Assembly: GCF_002744755.1 (NCBI RefSeq) | Contig: NZ_KZ319287.1 | Span: forward strand, 496,001-560,000 | Length of the DNA stretch: 64,000 nucleotides | DNA from: Leeuwenhoekiella nanhaiensis | Lineage (GTDB): Bacteria > Bacteroidota > Bacteroidia > Flavobacteriales > Flavobacteriaceae | Direction: 5' to 3' | Shown: positions 23,363 to 32,815 of the stretch, in pieces | Numbering within the stretch: position 1 is the first letter of the stretch | Layout of the letters: each line of letters opens with the position of its first letter | Translations under genes and position numbers: made by a program | Notes under the pieces: generated by a model | The model's database searches: none | The model's input: only the letters and a program-made list of their open reading frames with translations | What the model was told of the DNA's origin: nothing

Positions 23363-26194
23363 ATGAAACAACTATTTCCATTTTTTATCTTCTTATTTTC
23401 TCTAGCTGCAACGGGTCAAACCGGAACTATTGAGGGAACTCTTACAGATAAAGAGATGAACAATGAGCCACTTCCTTTTGCTAATGTGATTGTAAAGGGT
23501 ACTACCAAAGGCGCAACTACAGATTTTGATGGTAAGTATATTATAGAGAATGTTCCTGTAGGAACATACGAAGTAGAGTTTAGTTTTGTGGGTTATGAAC
23601 CGGTTAAGGTGCCCAATGTTGTTGTTGAGGCTGGAAAATTTACAAATGTAAGTACAGCTCTTGGTGCGAGCGCAGCGGCTTTGGACGAGGTGTTAATTCA
23701 GGTTCAAACAAGCAGAGAACGAGAAACAGCTCTTCTTTTAGATCAGAAAAAAGCAACTGAAATCAAAGAAAGTATTGGGGCTCAGCAACTTGCTCAGCAG
23801 GGGATTAGTGATGCCGCTACGGCAACCACTAAAATATCAGGAGTTACTAGTAGCGAGTCTAGTGGTGATGTATTTATAAGAGGTTTGGGTGATCGTTATT
23901 TATATACCACCTTTAATGGCCTGCCATTACCTTCAGATGATATTGAGCGTAAAAATATAGACCTTGGTCTTTTTAGTTCAAGTATTATTGAGAGTTTGAG
24001 TATCAGTAAAACATATTCCCCAACTGAGTCTGCAGACCAATCTTCGGGAACTGTAAATATTTCCTCAAAGCAATTAAGTGGTACTCAAGAACTAAGTGCA
24101 GGAGTTCGCGCAGGCATTAATACGAATGTCGCTCAAAGTGGTGTTTATGACAACTTCAAAGTAAGTCCTAATGCTTCTGATTATCAATTTGGATACCTAC
24201 AAAATCAAAACTTTACAAATGTAGTTGTTCCTGAGCAGGTGGTTAATCAAGTACCATATCAGGCATTTCCTCGTCTTACCCAACAAACTTGGAATCCTTC
24301 AGTCGTAAATACTCCTGTAAATACCAGGTATTCAGTAAGTCTTGGAAAAAAAATCGGAGAAAAGTTGAAAGTATTTGGAACACTATATCAGAGTACCGAT
24401 TTCAAATATCGTAAAGGTGTTTTTCGTCAATTTCGTTCTAACTTCTTAGAGGATTCTCTTACAGATGCTACAAATTATAATCGCACGGTGAATACCACTG
24501 CTATGGGAAATGTAGAGTATAGACTTGATGATGCTAATGAATTTAAATATGTTTCTCTTTTTATAAATAAGCTTTCTGATGAGGTTTTTGAAGGAGGTAG
24601 AAACGGTGAGGGTGCAATTTTTGAAGAAACAGATCCTCAGGAAGGATTAGGCCAATTCATAAGGGATCAGAATACCAAGCAAACGAGTATTTGGGTAAAT
24701 CAGGTTTTTGGAACTCACAGGTTTGGTGAAAAACATAAACTGGATTGGGGATTAGGCTATAATGTAGTTTTTGCAAATGAGCCAAACAGGATTAGGAATG
24801 AAGTAAACTTTAACGAATCAAATGTTCAATTAGGTAGAACAGGAGGTTTTCAACAACGGAAATCTGCTCAGTATATTGATGATAATGAATACGCAGGCTT
24901 GTTGAAAGATGAGATCACGCTTAGTGATACAGAAAAACTTAAAACTAAATTAGTTGTAGGTCTCAACTATAGAAATAAGCAACGAAACTTTAGATCTCAA
25001 TTTCTTGGTCTTGAGGAAAATACTTTGGGAGCAGTAAGACCTTCATCAATAGATGATTTGAGTTCGGTTTTCACTGCCGAAAATTTTGAAAACGACCTGT
25101 TGAAGTTTAATATTCAGCCAACAGATCTTTACACTGGTGAGTTAGACTCCAAATCTGCATTTGCTTCTTTCTCTTTAGAAAAAACAGCTTATAGTTTTTT
25201 TGTAGGAGCACGTTATCAAAGAGACGCTATAAATGTTGATTACAATGTGTCAAATATTCCAGGGAGGTTAGGTAGCTCTGTACAAGAATACGATAATCCG
25301 TATTTGACGGCTAATTTCAAGTATAATTTAAACGAGAAGCAAAGTTTACGTTTTGCAGCCAGCAGAACAATCACTTTACCTGAGTTTAAAGAAATCGCTC
25401 CATTTGAATACGTCTCAGCAGTTGGTCAGGTCACAAGAGGTAATCCAGATATTCAGGCTTCAACTAATTATAATTTTGATGTTAAGTATGAGTTTTTTCC
25501 AACTTCAGATCAATTACTTTCTTTAGCTGGCTTTTATAAGCTCATCGAAGATCCTATCAATAAGGTCCAAGATAGAGGTGCAGCAGGTATTTTTTCCTAT
25601 TTCAATGCAGGAAATCAGGCTGATATTTATGGTCTTGAATTGGAAACCCGAGTGAACCTTTTGAAGAATGATGCTAGTGAAGGACCCAATCTGCGTCTAG
25701 GATTTAATGCTACACGTATGTGGCATAAGCAGGATCTAAAAAATGTTTTTGATGAAAATGGAAATTTTGTAAAAACGTTTAGATTCAATAACAAGACAGA
25801 AGAAGGATTGCAAGGGGCATCTGACTGGATATTCAATGCTAACTTGAATTTTACTACAAATACAGAAAATCCTTTTGAAGCTACTCTTGTCGCAAACTAT
25901 GCTTCAGACAGTATTTTGGCTTTAGGTGCGCCTGAAGATCAATCACAGGCAGATACCAGATATAATGAATCTATTGTTGAAGAGGGTTATGTCACCCTGG
26001 ATGCAGTTTTTTCAAAGCGATTTGCTGAAAGATGGAGACTTCAATTACGAGCACAAAATCTATTAAATCCTGAAGTTCTAAGAAGCCAACTTATAAACCC
26101 GGGAACAGCAAATGATAATGTTGAAACTAAGAGAATCGTAAGATCCTATTCATTAGGTAGCACTTTTTCTCTCGGATTATCATTCGACCTATAA
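23363..26194 (+). CDS. TonB-dependent outer-membrane receptor
   Basis: A 943-residue outer-membrane transporter: signal peptide (about 1-18), a carboxypeptidase-regulatory-like beta-sandwich (about 20-105; GTIEGTLTDKE, TTDFDGKYIIENVP), a plug domain (about 130-235; GDVFIRGLGDRY) and a beta-barrel ending in an aromatic-poor LGLSFDL. It lacks the VVVGYG signature of SusC proteins, so it is not a SusC. It is preceded by the six 11-bp repeats and followed after 31 bases by a lipoprotein gene. The substrate is unknown; the predicted Pho-type control suggests a phosphorus-containing substrate. Confidence 0.93.
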   Translation: MKQLFPFFIFLFSLAATGQTGTIEGTLTDKEMNNEPLPFANVIVKGTTKGATTDFDGKYIIENVPVGTYEVEFSFVGYEPVKVPNVVVEAGKFTNVSTALGASAAALDEVLIQVQTSRERETALLLDQKKATEIKESIGAQQLAQQGISDAATATTKISGVTSSESSGDVFIRGLGDRYLYTTFNGLPLPSDDIERKNIDLGLFSSSIIESLSISKTYSPTESADQSSGTVNISSKQLSGTQELSAGVRAGINTNVAQSGVYDNFKVSPNASDYQFGYLQNQNFTNVVVPEQVVNQVPYQAFPRLTQQTWNPSVVNTPVNTRYSVSLGKKIGEKLKVFGTLYQSTDFKYRKGVFRQFRSNFLEDSLTDATNYNRTVNTTAMGNVEYRLDDANEFKYVSLFINKLSDEVFEGGRNGEGAIFEETDPQEGLGQFIRDQNTKQTSIWVNQVFGTHRFGEKHKLDWGLGYNVVFANEPNRIRNEVNFNESNVQLGRTGGFQQRKSAQYIDDNEYAGLLKDEITLSDTEKLKTKLVVGLNYRNKQRNFRSQFLGLEENTLGAVRPSSIDDLSSVFTAENFENDLLKFNIQPTDLYTGELDSKSAFASFSLEKTAYSFFVGARYQRDAINVDYNVSNIPGRLGSSVQEYDNPYLTANFKYNLNEKQSLRFAASRTITLPEFKEIAPFEYVSAVGQVTRGNPDIQASTNYNFDVKYEFFPTSDQLLSLAGFYKLIEDPINKVQDRGAAGIFSYFNAGNQADIYGLELETRVNLLKNDASEGPNLRLGFNATRMWHKQDLKNVFDENGNFVKTFRFNNKTEEGLQGASDWIFNANLNFTTNTENPFEATLVANYASDSILALGAPEDQSQADTRYNESIVEEGYVTLDAVFSKRFAERWRLQLRAQNLLNPEVLRSQLINPGTANDNVETKRIVRSYSLGSTFSLGLSFDL

Positions 26195-26225
26195 CTTTCT
26201 TAATTATAAATCAATTCCAAAAACG

Positions 26226-28175
26226 ATGAAAAAATTAGCAGTTTATTTAATGAGCGGTTTTGCACTAGTATTAGGCTCTTGCTCTAATGATGCAGGAGAC
26301 CTAATAATTCAAACAGGAGATAACGGAGGTACACCACCGGCAAGTTCAGAAGATTTGAGTGGTGATATTACAACCAATACTTCTCTTGATGCTAGTGTAA
26401 ATTATAACTTAACAGGAGCTCTTTCTGTAAAATCTGGGGCTACATTAACCATTCCTGCCGGAACCACTATTACAGCAAGTACAGGAACAAGTGTTTACAT
26501 TGTTGTAGAAAGAGGAGCTAAGATTGATATTCAGGGTACTGCCGCTAATCCTGTGACTATGACTTCTTCAAACAGAAACCCAGGTGACTGGGGTGGGCTT
26601 ATCCTTTTGGGAAATGCAGTTTCAACACAGGGAACAGGTGTAACAGCTGAAGTAGGAGGTTTTCAATATGGGGGAACCAATCCGGCAGATGACAGTGGTT
26701 CAATTAACTATTTGATCATTAATTACGCAGGAGCTCAGATTAACGCTGATTCTCAGTATAATGGTTTAACATTATATTCTGTAGGATCTGGAACCTCAAT
26801 TACCAATGTCGCTGTTTTGAACGGAACTGATGATGGTGTAGAATTTTTTGGAGGTTCTGTTTCTCCAACAAATATGTATTTTGAAAACAATGAGGATGAC
26901 TCTGTTGACTGGACAGAAGGATGGAATGGAACATTAACGAATGCCTATATTCTTCATACAAAGGCAGGTTTCTCTACGGCATTAGAGGGAGACGGTCCTA
27001 ATAACAACCCTAAATTTATCAACTTAACAGCTGTTTCAACAGTAGACGGAACAGCCTTACAGTTTAAAAAAGAATCTGGAGCTACCATTACGCGTCTTTC
27101 TTTAACCGGATATGAGAAATCCCTTGATTTCCCTAATAATGGGGCACTTACTAATGTTGAGATTGATGGAGAAACCGCTAATCCTGCCCTTACTTATATT
27201 GCACCTGCAACAGTTAACGTGAATAATTTTTCTTGGGTAAAATCAAATCAAAATGCACCACAGGTAGTTGCATTATCAGGAGAAGTTACTTCAAAAGTAA
27301 GTCTAGATCCTACCGTATCTTATCTATTAGAATCTTCATATATAGTAAAATCTGGTGGTGAATTGGTAATTCCTGCAGGAACTAAAATTACAGCTACTGA
27401 CGGTGGTACTTCTGTTTACATCGCTGTTCTTCAGGGAGGAAAAATTAACATTCAGGGAACTCCCAATAACCCTGTCGTTATGTCTTCTCAAAACGCTAAA
27501 CCAGGCGACTGGGGAGGTCTGACTATTTGTGGTTATGCAACTTCATCTCAGGGTACAGACGTGACCGCAGAAGTGGGTGGTTTTATCTATGGAGGTACAA
27601 ATGATGAGGACAATTCAGGAAGTATTAAGAATCTTGTGATTTTGGGAACTGGAGCTCAGATTAATGCAGATTCTCAATATAACGGTGTTTCTTTTTATTC
27701 TGTGGGCTCAGGTACTACAGTAGAAAATATTGCAGTTATAAATGGAGCAGACGATGGAGTAGAATTCTTTGGAGGTACAGTATCTGCAACTAATCTTTAC
27801 TTCGAAAATGATGAAGATGATTCTGTTGACTGGACAGAGGGATGGAATGGAACCTTAACCAATGTATACATTAGCCACTCTATTGCTGGTTTTTCTACTG
27901 CTTTAGAAGGCGACGGTCCTAATAATAATCCGAAATTCGTAAACCTTACTGCAATCTCATCAGTAGATGGAACGGCTTTACAGTTTAAAAAGCAATCTGG
28001 AGGGACCATTACAAACCTTTATCTTTCAGGATATGCGAAAAACTTAGATTTCCCAAATAACGGAGATTTAAGCAACGTAAAAATTGACGGGGAAGATGCT
28101 TCTTTGACAAAAGATTACAATGCAGGAACACAGGTAGATATTTCTACTTGGACCTGGAAAGATGCCAGACTTTAA
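26226..28175 (+). CDS. Surface lipoprotein with two tandem beta-helix-like domains
   Basis: A 649-residue lipoprotein: hydrophobic leader then the lipobox LGSCS, so Cys19 should be lipidated. After a short Gly/Ser/Pro linker come two homologous units of about 306 and 300 residues (44-349 and 350-649). Each has SVYIVVERGAKI/SVYIAVLQGGKI, GDWGGL, an AEVGGF-YGGTN block, INADSQYNG, DDGVEFFGG, DDSVDWTEGWNGT and LEGDGPNNNPKF. Repetitive beta-strands suggest a right-handed beta-helix; many Asp and Gly residues could bind cations. It is cotranscribed with the TonB receptor, so it may be its surface substrate-binding partner. Substrate unknown. Confidence 0.9.
   Translation: MKKLAVYLMSGFALVLGSCSNDAGDLIIQTGDNGGTPPASSEDLSGDITTNTSLDASVNYNLTGALSVKSGATLTIPAGTTITASTGTSVYIVVERGAKIDIQGTAANPVTMTSSNRNPGDWGGLILLGNAVSTQGTGVTAEVGGFQYGGTNPADDSGSINYLIINYAGAQINADSQYNGLTLYSVGSGTSITNVAVLNGTDDGVEFFGGSVSPTNMYFENNEDDSVDWTEGWNGTLTNAYILHTKAGFSTALEGDGPNNNPKFINLTAVSTVDGTALQFKKESGATITRLSLTGYEKSLDFPNNGALTNVEIDGETANPALTYIAPATVNVNNFSWVKSNQNAPQVVALSGEVTSKVSLDPTVSYLLESSYIVKSGGELVIPAGTKITATDGGTSVYIAVLQGGKINIQGTPNNPVVMSSQNAKPGDWGGLTICGYATSSQGTDVTAEVGGFIYGGTNDEDNSGSIKNLVILGTGAQINADSQYNGVSFYSVGSGTTVENIAVINGADDGVEFFGGTVSATNLYFENDEDDSVDWTEGWNGTLTNVYISHSIAGFSTALEGDGPNNNPKFVNLTAISSVDGTALQFKKQSGGTITNLYLSGYAKNLDFPNNGDLSNVKIDGEDASLTKDYNAGTQVDISTWTWKDARL
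26355..28172 (+). repeat. Tandem coding duplication, 918-bp period
   Basis: Unit one (26355-27272) and unit two (27273-28172) encode homologous blocks starting LSGDITTNTSLD and LSGEVTSKVSLD. The longest near-identical stretches are around the DDSVDWTEGWNGT and LEGDGPNNNPKF motifs. Divergence between units elsewhere shows the duplication is old. Confidence 0.88.
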
Positions 28176-28200
28176 GATTTATTTGAATTAGCCACTATAA

Positions 28201-28225
28201 AACCCCGAACCTAAGGTTCGGGGTT
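28201..28225 (+). terminator. Terminator of the TonB receptor-lipoprotein operon
   Basis: AACCCCGAACC (28201-28211), loop TAA, GGTTCGGGGTT (28215-28225), followed by TTTTGTTTT. The stem is perfect. Confidence 0.92.
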
Positions 28226-28256
28226 TTTGTTTTCCGCTAATTAGGCAGAAATAAAA

Positions 28257-28279
28257 AAAGCAGCCATCAAGGCTGCTTT
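28257..28279 (-). terminator. Terminator of aspS
   Basis: AAAGCAGCC (28257-28265) pairs with GGCTGCTTT (28271-28279) across ATCAA. Read on the minus strand the stem is followed by a run of T, as expected for the aspS transcript ending here. Confidence 0.88.
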
Positions 28280-28302
28280 CTCATTTAGATATACCGAAAG
28301 GG

Positions 28303-30051
28303 TTATAAGGTGATTTTCAAATTCAGCTCCTTTAGTTGGTCCTCGTCAATCTTAGCCGGAGCATCAATCATCACATCGCGGCCGGCGTTGTTTTTAGGGA
28401 AGGCAATAAAGTCACGTATAGTCTCCTGACCACCTAAGATAGCCACAAGTCGATCAAGACCAAAAGCCAGACCGCCGTGCGGTGGGGCGCCATACTGAAA
28501 CGCATCCATCAGGAAGCCAAACTGAGCCTGAGCTTCTTCTTTAGTGAAGCCGAGGTAGTCGAACATTTTAGACTGGGTTTCTTTATCGTGAATACGTATA
28601 GAACCACCGCCTATTTCATTTCCGTTTAAAACAAGGTCGTAAGCGTTTGCCTTTACATCACCGGGATTGGTATCCAGCAATTCCATCTGGCCGGGTTTAG
28701 GCGAGGTAAATGGGTGGTGCATTGCGTGGTAACGTTCGGTTTCTTCGTCCCATTCCAAAAGCGGGAAATCTACCACCCAAAGCGGAGCAAATTCGTCTGA
28801 CTTACGCAGACCCAGGCGATTGGCCAATTCCATACGTAAGGCGCTGAGCTGTGTGCGGGTTTTAAAGGTTTCACCTGAAAGTAGGCAGATGAGGTCGCCG
28901 GGTTTTGCACCTGTGACTGCTGCCCATTGCGCAAGGTCATCCTGATCGTAAAACTTATCAACTGAAGATTTAAAGCTTCCGTCTTCATTATATTTTACAT
29001 AGACCATTCCCAAAGCTCCTACTTGCGGACGCTTCACCCAGTCTACTAAGGCATCAATCTCCTTTCGAGTATAGGCTGCCCCACCGGGCATAGCGATACC
29101 TACAACCAATTCGGCCTCATTAAAGATTTTAAAGTCTTTATGTTGTGCCACAGCATTAAGTTCGCCAAACTCCATCCCAAAACGAATATCCGGCTTATCG
29201 TTACCGTACTTTGCCATAGCCTCGTCATAAGTCATTCTCGGGAAGTTTTCGATCTCAAAGCCAACCACTTCTTTGAGGAGGTGCTTGGTTAAGCCTTCAA
29301 AAACATTCAGAATATCTTCCTGCTCCACAAAAGCCATTTCGCAGTCAATCTGTGTAAATTCCGGCTGGCGGTCGGCACGTAAATCTTCGTCTCTGAAGCA
29401 TTTTACAATCTGAAAGTATTTATCCATTCCGCCTACCATAAGCAACTGCTTAAAGGTTTGTGGCGACTGGGGAAGCGCATAAAACTGACCTTCATTCATA
29501 CGGCTGGGCACCACAAAATCACGGGCACCTTCGGGCGTAGATTTGATGAGGTATGGGGTTTCCACTTCAATAAAGCCTTTTTCAGAAAGGTAGTTGCGCA
29601 CGGCAATGCTTACTTTGTGTCTAAAGATGAGCTTCTCCTTTACGGGATTACGACGAATGTCGAGGTAGCGGTATTTCATACGCAAATCTTCACCGCCATC
29701 TGTCGCGTCTTCAATAGTAAAAGGTGGCGTTTTGGCCTCGTTTAGAATGCTGAGTTCTTCTACCAACAGCTCTACATCACCGGTGGGCATTTTTGGGTTT
29801 TTAGATTCGCGCTCAATCACGTTGCCGGTCACCTGAATCACAAATTCGCGTCCCAGGGTTTTAGCACGTTCCATCACGTCTTTGGGAGTACGCTCTTCAT
29901 CAAAAATAAGTTGGGTGATCCCGTAGCGATCGCGCAGGTCTACCCAAATCATAAATCCCTTATCGCGGGTTTTTTGTACCCAACCTGCAAGGGTAACCGT
30001 TTCATTTATGTGATTGGCGCGTAATGCGCCATTGTTATGCGTTCTGTACAT
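28303..30051 (-). CDS. aspS: Aspartyl-tRNA synthetase
   Basis: A 582-residue class II synthetase charging tRNA-Asp. It has the N-terminal OB-fold anticodon-binding domain ([25 protein letters not shown]), motif 2 ([19 protein letters not shown]), the bacterial GAD insertion (about 290-410), and motif 3 ([15 protein letters not shown]). Length and the insertion fit the bacterial type. It is a single-gene unit with its own terminator (28257-28279). Confidence 0.97.
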   Translation of the reverse strand: MYRTHNNGALRANHINETVTLAGWVQKTRDKGFMIWVDLRDRYGITQLIFDEERTPKDVMERAKTLGREFVIQVTGNVIERESKNPKMPTGDVELLVEELSILNEAKTPPFTIEDATDGGEDLRMKYRYLDIRRNPVKEKLIFRHKVSIAVRNYLSEKGFIEVETPYLIKSTPEGARDFVVPSRMNEGQFYALPQSPQTFKQLLMVGGMDKYFQIVKCFRDEDLRADRQPEFTQIDCEMAFVEQEDILNVFEGLTKHLLKEVVGFEIENFPRMTYDEAMAKYGNDKPDIRFGMEFGELNAVAQHKDFKIFNEAELVVGIAMPGGAAYTRKEIDALVDWVKRPQVGALGMVYVKYNEDGSFKSSVDKFYDQDDLAQWAAVTGAKPGDLICLLSGETFKTRTQLSALRMELANRLGLRKSDEFAPLWVVDFPLLEWDEETERYHAMHHPFTSPKPGQMELLDTNPGDVKANAYDLVLNGNEIGGGSIRIHDKETQSKMFDYLGFTKEEAQAQFGFLMDAFQYGAPPHGGLAFGLDRLVAILGGQETIRDFIAFPKNNAGRDVMIDAPAKIDEDQLKELNLKITL

Positions 30052-30161
30052 GCTTGCTATTTTGAAGCTGCAAATTTAAGAAGATAAGCCTGTATTTAGA
30101 CTTAAATACACAAAAAATGGCTTGGCAGCGCCAAAAGAAAGACTGGGGTTCAGGCAAAAAA

Positions 30162-30189
30162 AATCAGGCTACTTAGGAGAAGCCTGATT
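30162..30189 (-). terminator. Terminator after the GMC dehydrogenase operon
   Basis: AATCAGGCT (30162-30170) pairs with AGCCTGATT (30181-30189), with A runs on the left and T runs on the right, so it can work in both directions. It lies just after the small-subunit gene that ends at 30219. Confidence 0.85.
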
Positions 30190-30218
30190 TTTTATATGAA
30201 TTTTTAAAAATGAAAGGA

Positions 30219-30932
30219 TTAGGTGATCAAATTCCCGTTCTCATCCCATTCGGCAATATCACCGGCTTTAGTGGGGTCTAGACACTTGGCCAGCCATTCT
30301 TCTTCATAAGCAACGCCATGCTGATCCAGGACATCCTGAGGCACGCCATCCCAAACATTAGGCTGATTCCCTTTATAGCCTATTTCTTTTATACCGATTT
30401 CTGAAGTGTAGAAACCGGTCATCGTGAGGTTGCGCACCAGCGAAAACCAGTTTACCTGAAACGAACGTTCGCTTTGCGGTTTGTTGGGGTCGTAAAAGGC
30501 GATATCATCCAGGATTTCTTTTTGCTGGTCTGCGGAAGCCTTTTTGAATTCGGCATCAAATCTTGAGTTCGACTCATGATCAAGCCACATCAAACCACCG
30601 CGCAGCGGGTTTTGCATTTCCGGAACGTCTAATGCTGTAAACTCGATAAATTCAACTACTTCTGCATCTGAAGCACTGGCAAATGCATCGCTTTTGGGTA
30701 AAATCAGATCGCAAAGCACACCCAGGCTTTCGCGTTCGTGCTCATTGAGAAATTCACCTTCCTTAACTTCTTCTATTCCCGCATTTTCTGCAGCGGTACG
30801 CCATTTAACGCCTTCTGCCGGCTCTGTTGCAACCGGTGCAGGAGCTTCCGCTTCCGGTTTGCAACCCTGTAAAGCAAGACCTCCCGCCAGAGAAGCCAGC
30901 ACCATAGATTTTATACTGTCTCTTCTATCCAT
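30219..30932 (-). CDS. Gluconate 2-dehydrogenase subunit 3 family lipoprotein
   Basis: A 237-residue protein starting MDRRDSIKSMVLASLAGGLA with lipobox LQGC. The twin Arg followed by a hydrophobic stretch indicates a Tat signal and lipid anchor, so it is exported already folded with its partner. The body (LCDLILPKSDAFASASDAEVVEFIEF) matches the Gluconate_2-dh3 family, the small chaperone-like subunit of membrane GMC dehydrogenases. It starts 3 bases after the GMC gene. The large subunit has no signal of its own and probably travels with this one through Tat. Confidence 0.9.
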   Translation of the reverse strand: MDRRDSIKSMVLASLAGGLALQGCKPEAEAPAPVATEPAEGVKWRTAAENAGIEEVKEGEFLNEHERESLGVLCDLILPKSDAFASASDAEVVEFIEFTALDVPEMQNPLRGGLMWLDHESNSRFDAEFKKASADQQKEILDDIAFYDPNKPQSERSFQVNWFSLVRNLTMTGFYTSEIGIKEIGYKGNQPNVWDGVPQDVLDQHGVAYEEEWLAKCLDPTKAGDIAEWDENGNLIT

Positions 30933-30935
30933 AGC

Positions 30936-32657
30936 TTAGAGATTTTGTTTTTGAAGTTGGTCAACAATATATTCAGAAGCGCGCATCGATAAAGCCAGAA
31001 TGGTCCAGGTACAGTTTTTATCTGCCTGCGAGACAAATACACCCGCATCTACCACAAACACATTATCCACATCGTGCAGCTGCTGAAATTTATTGGTTAC
31101 CGAAGTTTTAGGATCGTCACCCATACGCGTGGTTCCTACTTCGTGGATGATTCTTCCGGGTTTGTGCAAGCCGTAATCCTGCTCTTTCCCCGGTTTGTCA
31201 CCTAGAGGAATTCCACCCAGATTTGTAAGTACTTCCTCAAAAGTATCCTGCATATGCTTAGCCTGATTGCGCTCCTGATCAGACCATTTGTAGTGAAAAC
31301 GCAACACGGGAATACCGTATTGATCAACTACATTCGGGTCGATTTCGCAGTAGTTCTCATAACGTGCGATAGACTCACCACGGCCGCTCATTCCCACAAT
31401 GGCGCCATAATATTTCTTGGCATCACTGCGTAAAATATCCCCATAACCGCCGGCTTGAGTACCAAAGAATTTATTGAAATCGTTTACGTTAAAGCCAAAA
31501 CCATAGCTGGGCATTCCCATACCACCCCAAACTTCGATGTGGTAACCGCGGGCAAAATCGAGCTTGGAGTTATCGCCCCACCAGGGGGTGTACACGTGCA
31601 TTCCGCCCACACCGTCTTCGTTATAGGAGACTTTGCGGTTCATCAAATCGGGCACAAAAGCCATACGATCCCCGCCGGTCGAATCGTGTAGATAACGACC
31701 TACTAAGTTGCTGCTGTTGCCCAGGCCATTAGGATGCTGTTTGCTCTTGGAGTTGAGCAAAATACGCGCGGTACTACAGGCTGAAGCACCCAGAATTACC
31801 ACACGTCCCTTAAGTTTATATTCTTTGCGGTCTTCTTTATTGATGTACGAAACACCTGTGGCTTTCCCTTCTTCATTGGTGGTAACTTCACGCACCATAC
31901 AATTTACAAACAGGTCAACCTGACCTTTGCTTTTTTGCGCCGGAAAAACCAAACAGGTTCCGGCAGAGAAATCGGCATAGGCTGAACACGCCCGGTTACA
32001 TTGACCGCAGTAAAAGCATACCCCACGCTCGTTATTGATGCGTTTGGTAAGCATGGACATTCGAGACGGGTAAACCGGCAAATTGGTTTTACGAGCTCCT
32101 TTGATGTAAAAAAGTTCGTGAAGACGCGGTTTGGGTGGGGGTAGAAAGAAACCATCGGGATCGTTAGGCAGACCTTCATTAGTGCCAAAAACTCCGATGA
32201 GTTTATCTACCCGGTCGTAATAGGGTTTGATGTCATCGTACGAGATGGGCCAGTTTTCACCGTGACCGTCAACGTCTTTGTGTTTAAAATCTTTTGGGCC
32301 AAAGCGCAGCGAAATACGCCCCCAGTGGTTGGTACGCCCACCCAGCATATGCGACCGAAACCAGTCAAACTCAGTGCCGTCTTTGTGGGTGTAGGGTTCG
32401 CCTTCTATTTCCCAACCGCCGTAAGCAGCATCAAACTCCCCAAAAGGGCGGGTTTTTCCGCGACCGCGTCGCTGGGATTCGTAGGGCCAACGCAATTGGG
32501 TACGCTGATCGGGATCTGCAGGGTCAAAGAAGGGTCCCGCTTCAACAACGGCAATTTTAAGACCTGCTTCAGAAAGTATTTTGGTGGCCATACCGCCACC
32601 GGCGCCCGAACCTACGATTATTGCATCGTAGAACGTGGCATCTTCGATTATTTGCAT
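30936..32657 (-). CDS. GMC-family FAD dehydrogenase, large subunit
   Basis: A 573-residue flavoprotein oxidising a sugar, sugar acid or alcohol. Features: FAD motif AIIVGSGAGGGMATKIL (about 13-29), GRTNHWGRISLRFG, and a C-terminal GMC block with HEVGTTRMG. Cys214, Cys220 and Cys224 repeat the C-x5-C-x3-C spacing of the 3Fe-4S ligands in Burkholderia FAD-glucose dehydrogenase, with extra Cys217 and Cys235. The gene is paired with the subunit 3 gene. The cytochrome c subunit usual in proteobacterial three-subunit enzymes is absent nearby, so electrons must leave by another carrier. Substrate not determined. Confidence 0.92.
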   Translation of the reverse strand: MQIIEDATFYDAIIVGSGAGGGMATKILSEAGLKIAVVEAGPFFDPADPDQRTQLRWPYESQRRGRGKTRPFGEFDAAYGGWEIEGEPYTHKDGTEFDWFRSHMLGGRTNHWGRISLRFGPKDFKHKDVDGHGENWPISYDDIKPYYDRVDKLIGVFGTNEGLPNDPDGFFLPPPKPRLHELFYIKGARKTNLPVYPSRMSMLTKRINNERGVCFYCGQCNRACSAYADFSAGTCLVFPAQKSKGQVDLFVNCMVREVTTNEEGKATGVSYINKEDRKEYKLKGRVVILGASACSTARILLNSKSKQHPNGLGNSSNLVGRYLHDSTGGDRMAFVPDLMNRKVSYNEDGVGGMHVYTPWWGDNSKLDFARGYHIEVWGGMGMPSYGFGFNVNDFNKFFGTQAGGYGDILRSDAKKYYGAIVGMSGRGESIARYENYCEIDPNVVDQYGIPVLRFHYKWSDQERNQAKHMQDTFEEVLTNLGGIPLGDKPGKEQDYGLHKPGRIIHEVGTTRMGDDPKTSVTNKFQQLHDVDNVFVVDAGVFVSQADKNCTWTILALSMRASEYIVDQLQKQNL

Positions 32658-32765
32658 GGAATGCGGATTAAAATACCGTCATAATTTAAAATTATTTTAA
32701 GAAAAACGAAGCACTTTTCGACGAATACCATCTGCGGGTAGATAGAACCCTACATTTAAAACTAC

Positions 32766-32793
32766 AAATGCCCCGGAAACTACCGAGGCATTT
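32766..32793. terminator. Terminator after the RND efflux operon
   Basis: AAATGCC (32766-32772) pairs with GGCATTT (32787-32793), extended by CGG/CCG with one mismatch. It lies 22 bases past the RND stop and is flanked by A and T runs. Confidence 0.75.
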
Positions 32794-32815
32794 TGTTTAG
32801 ATCAGGATATAATTT

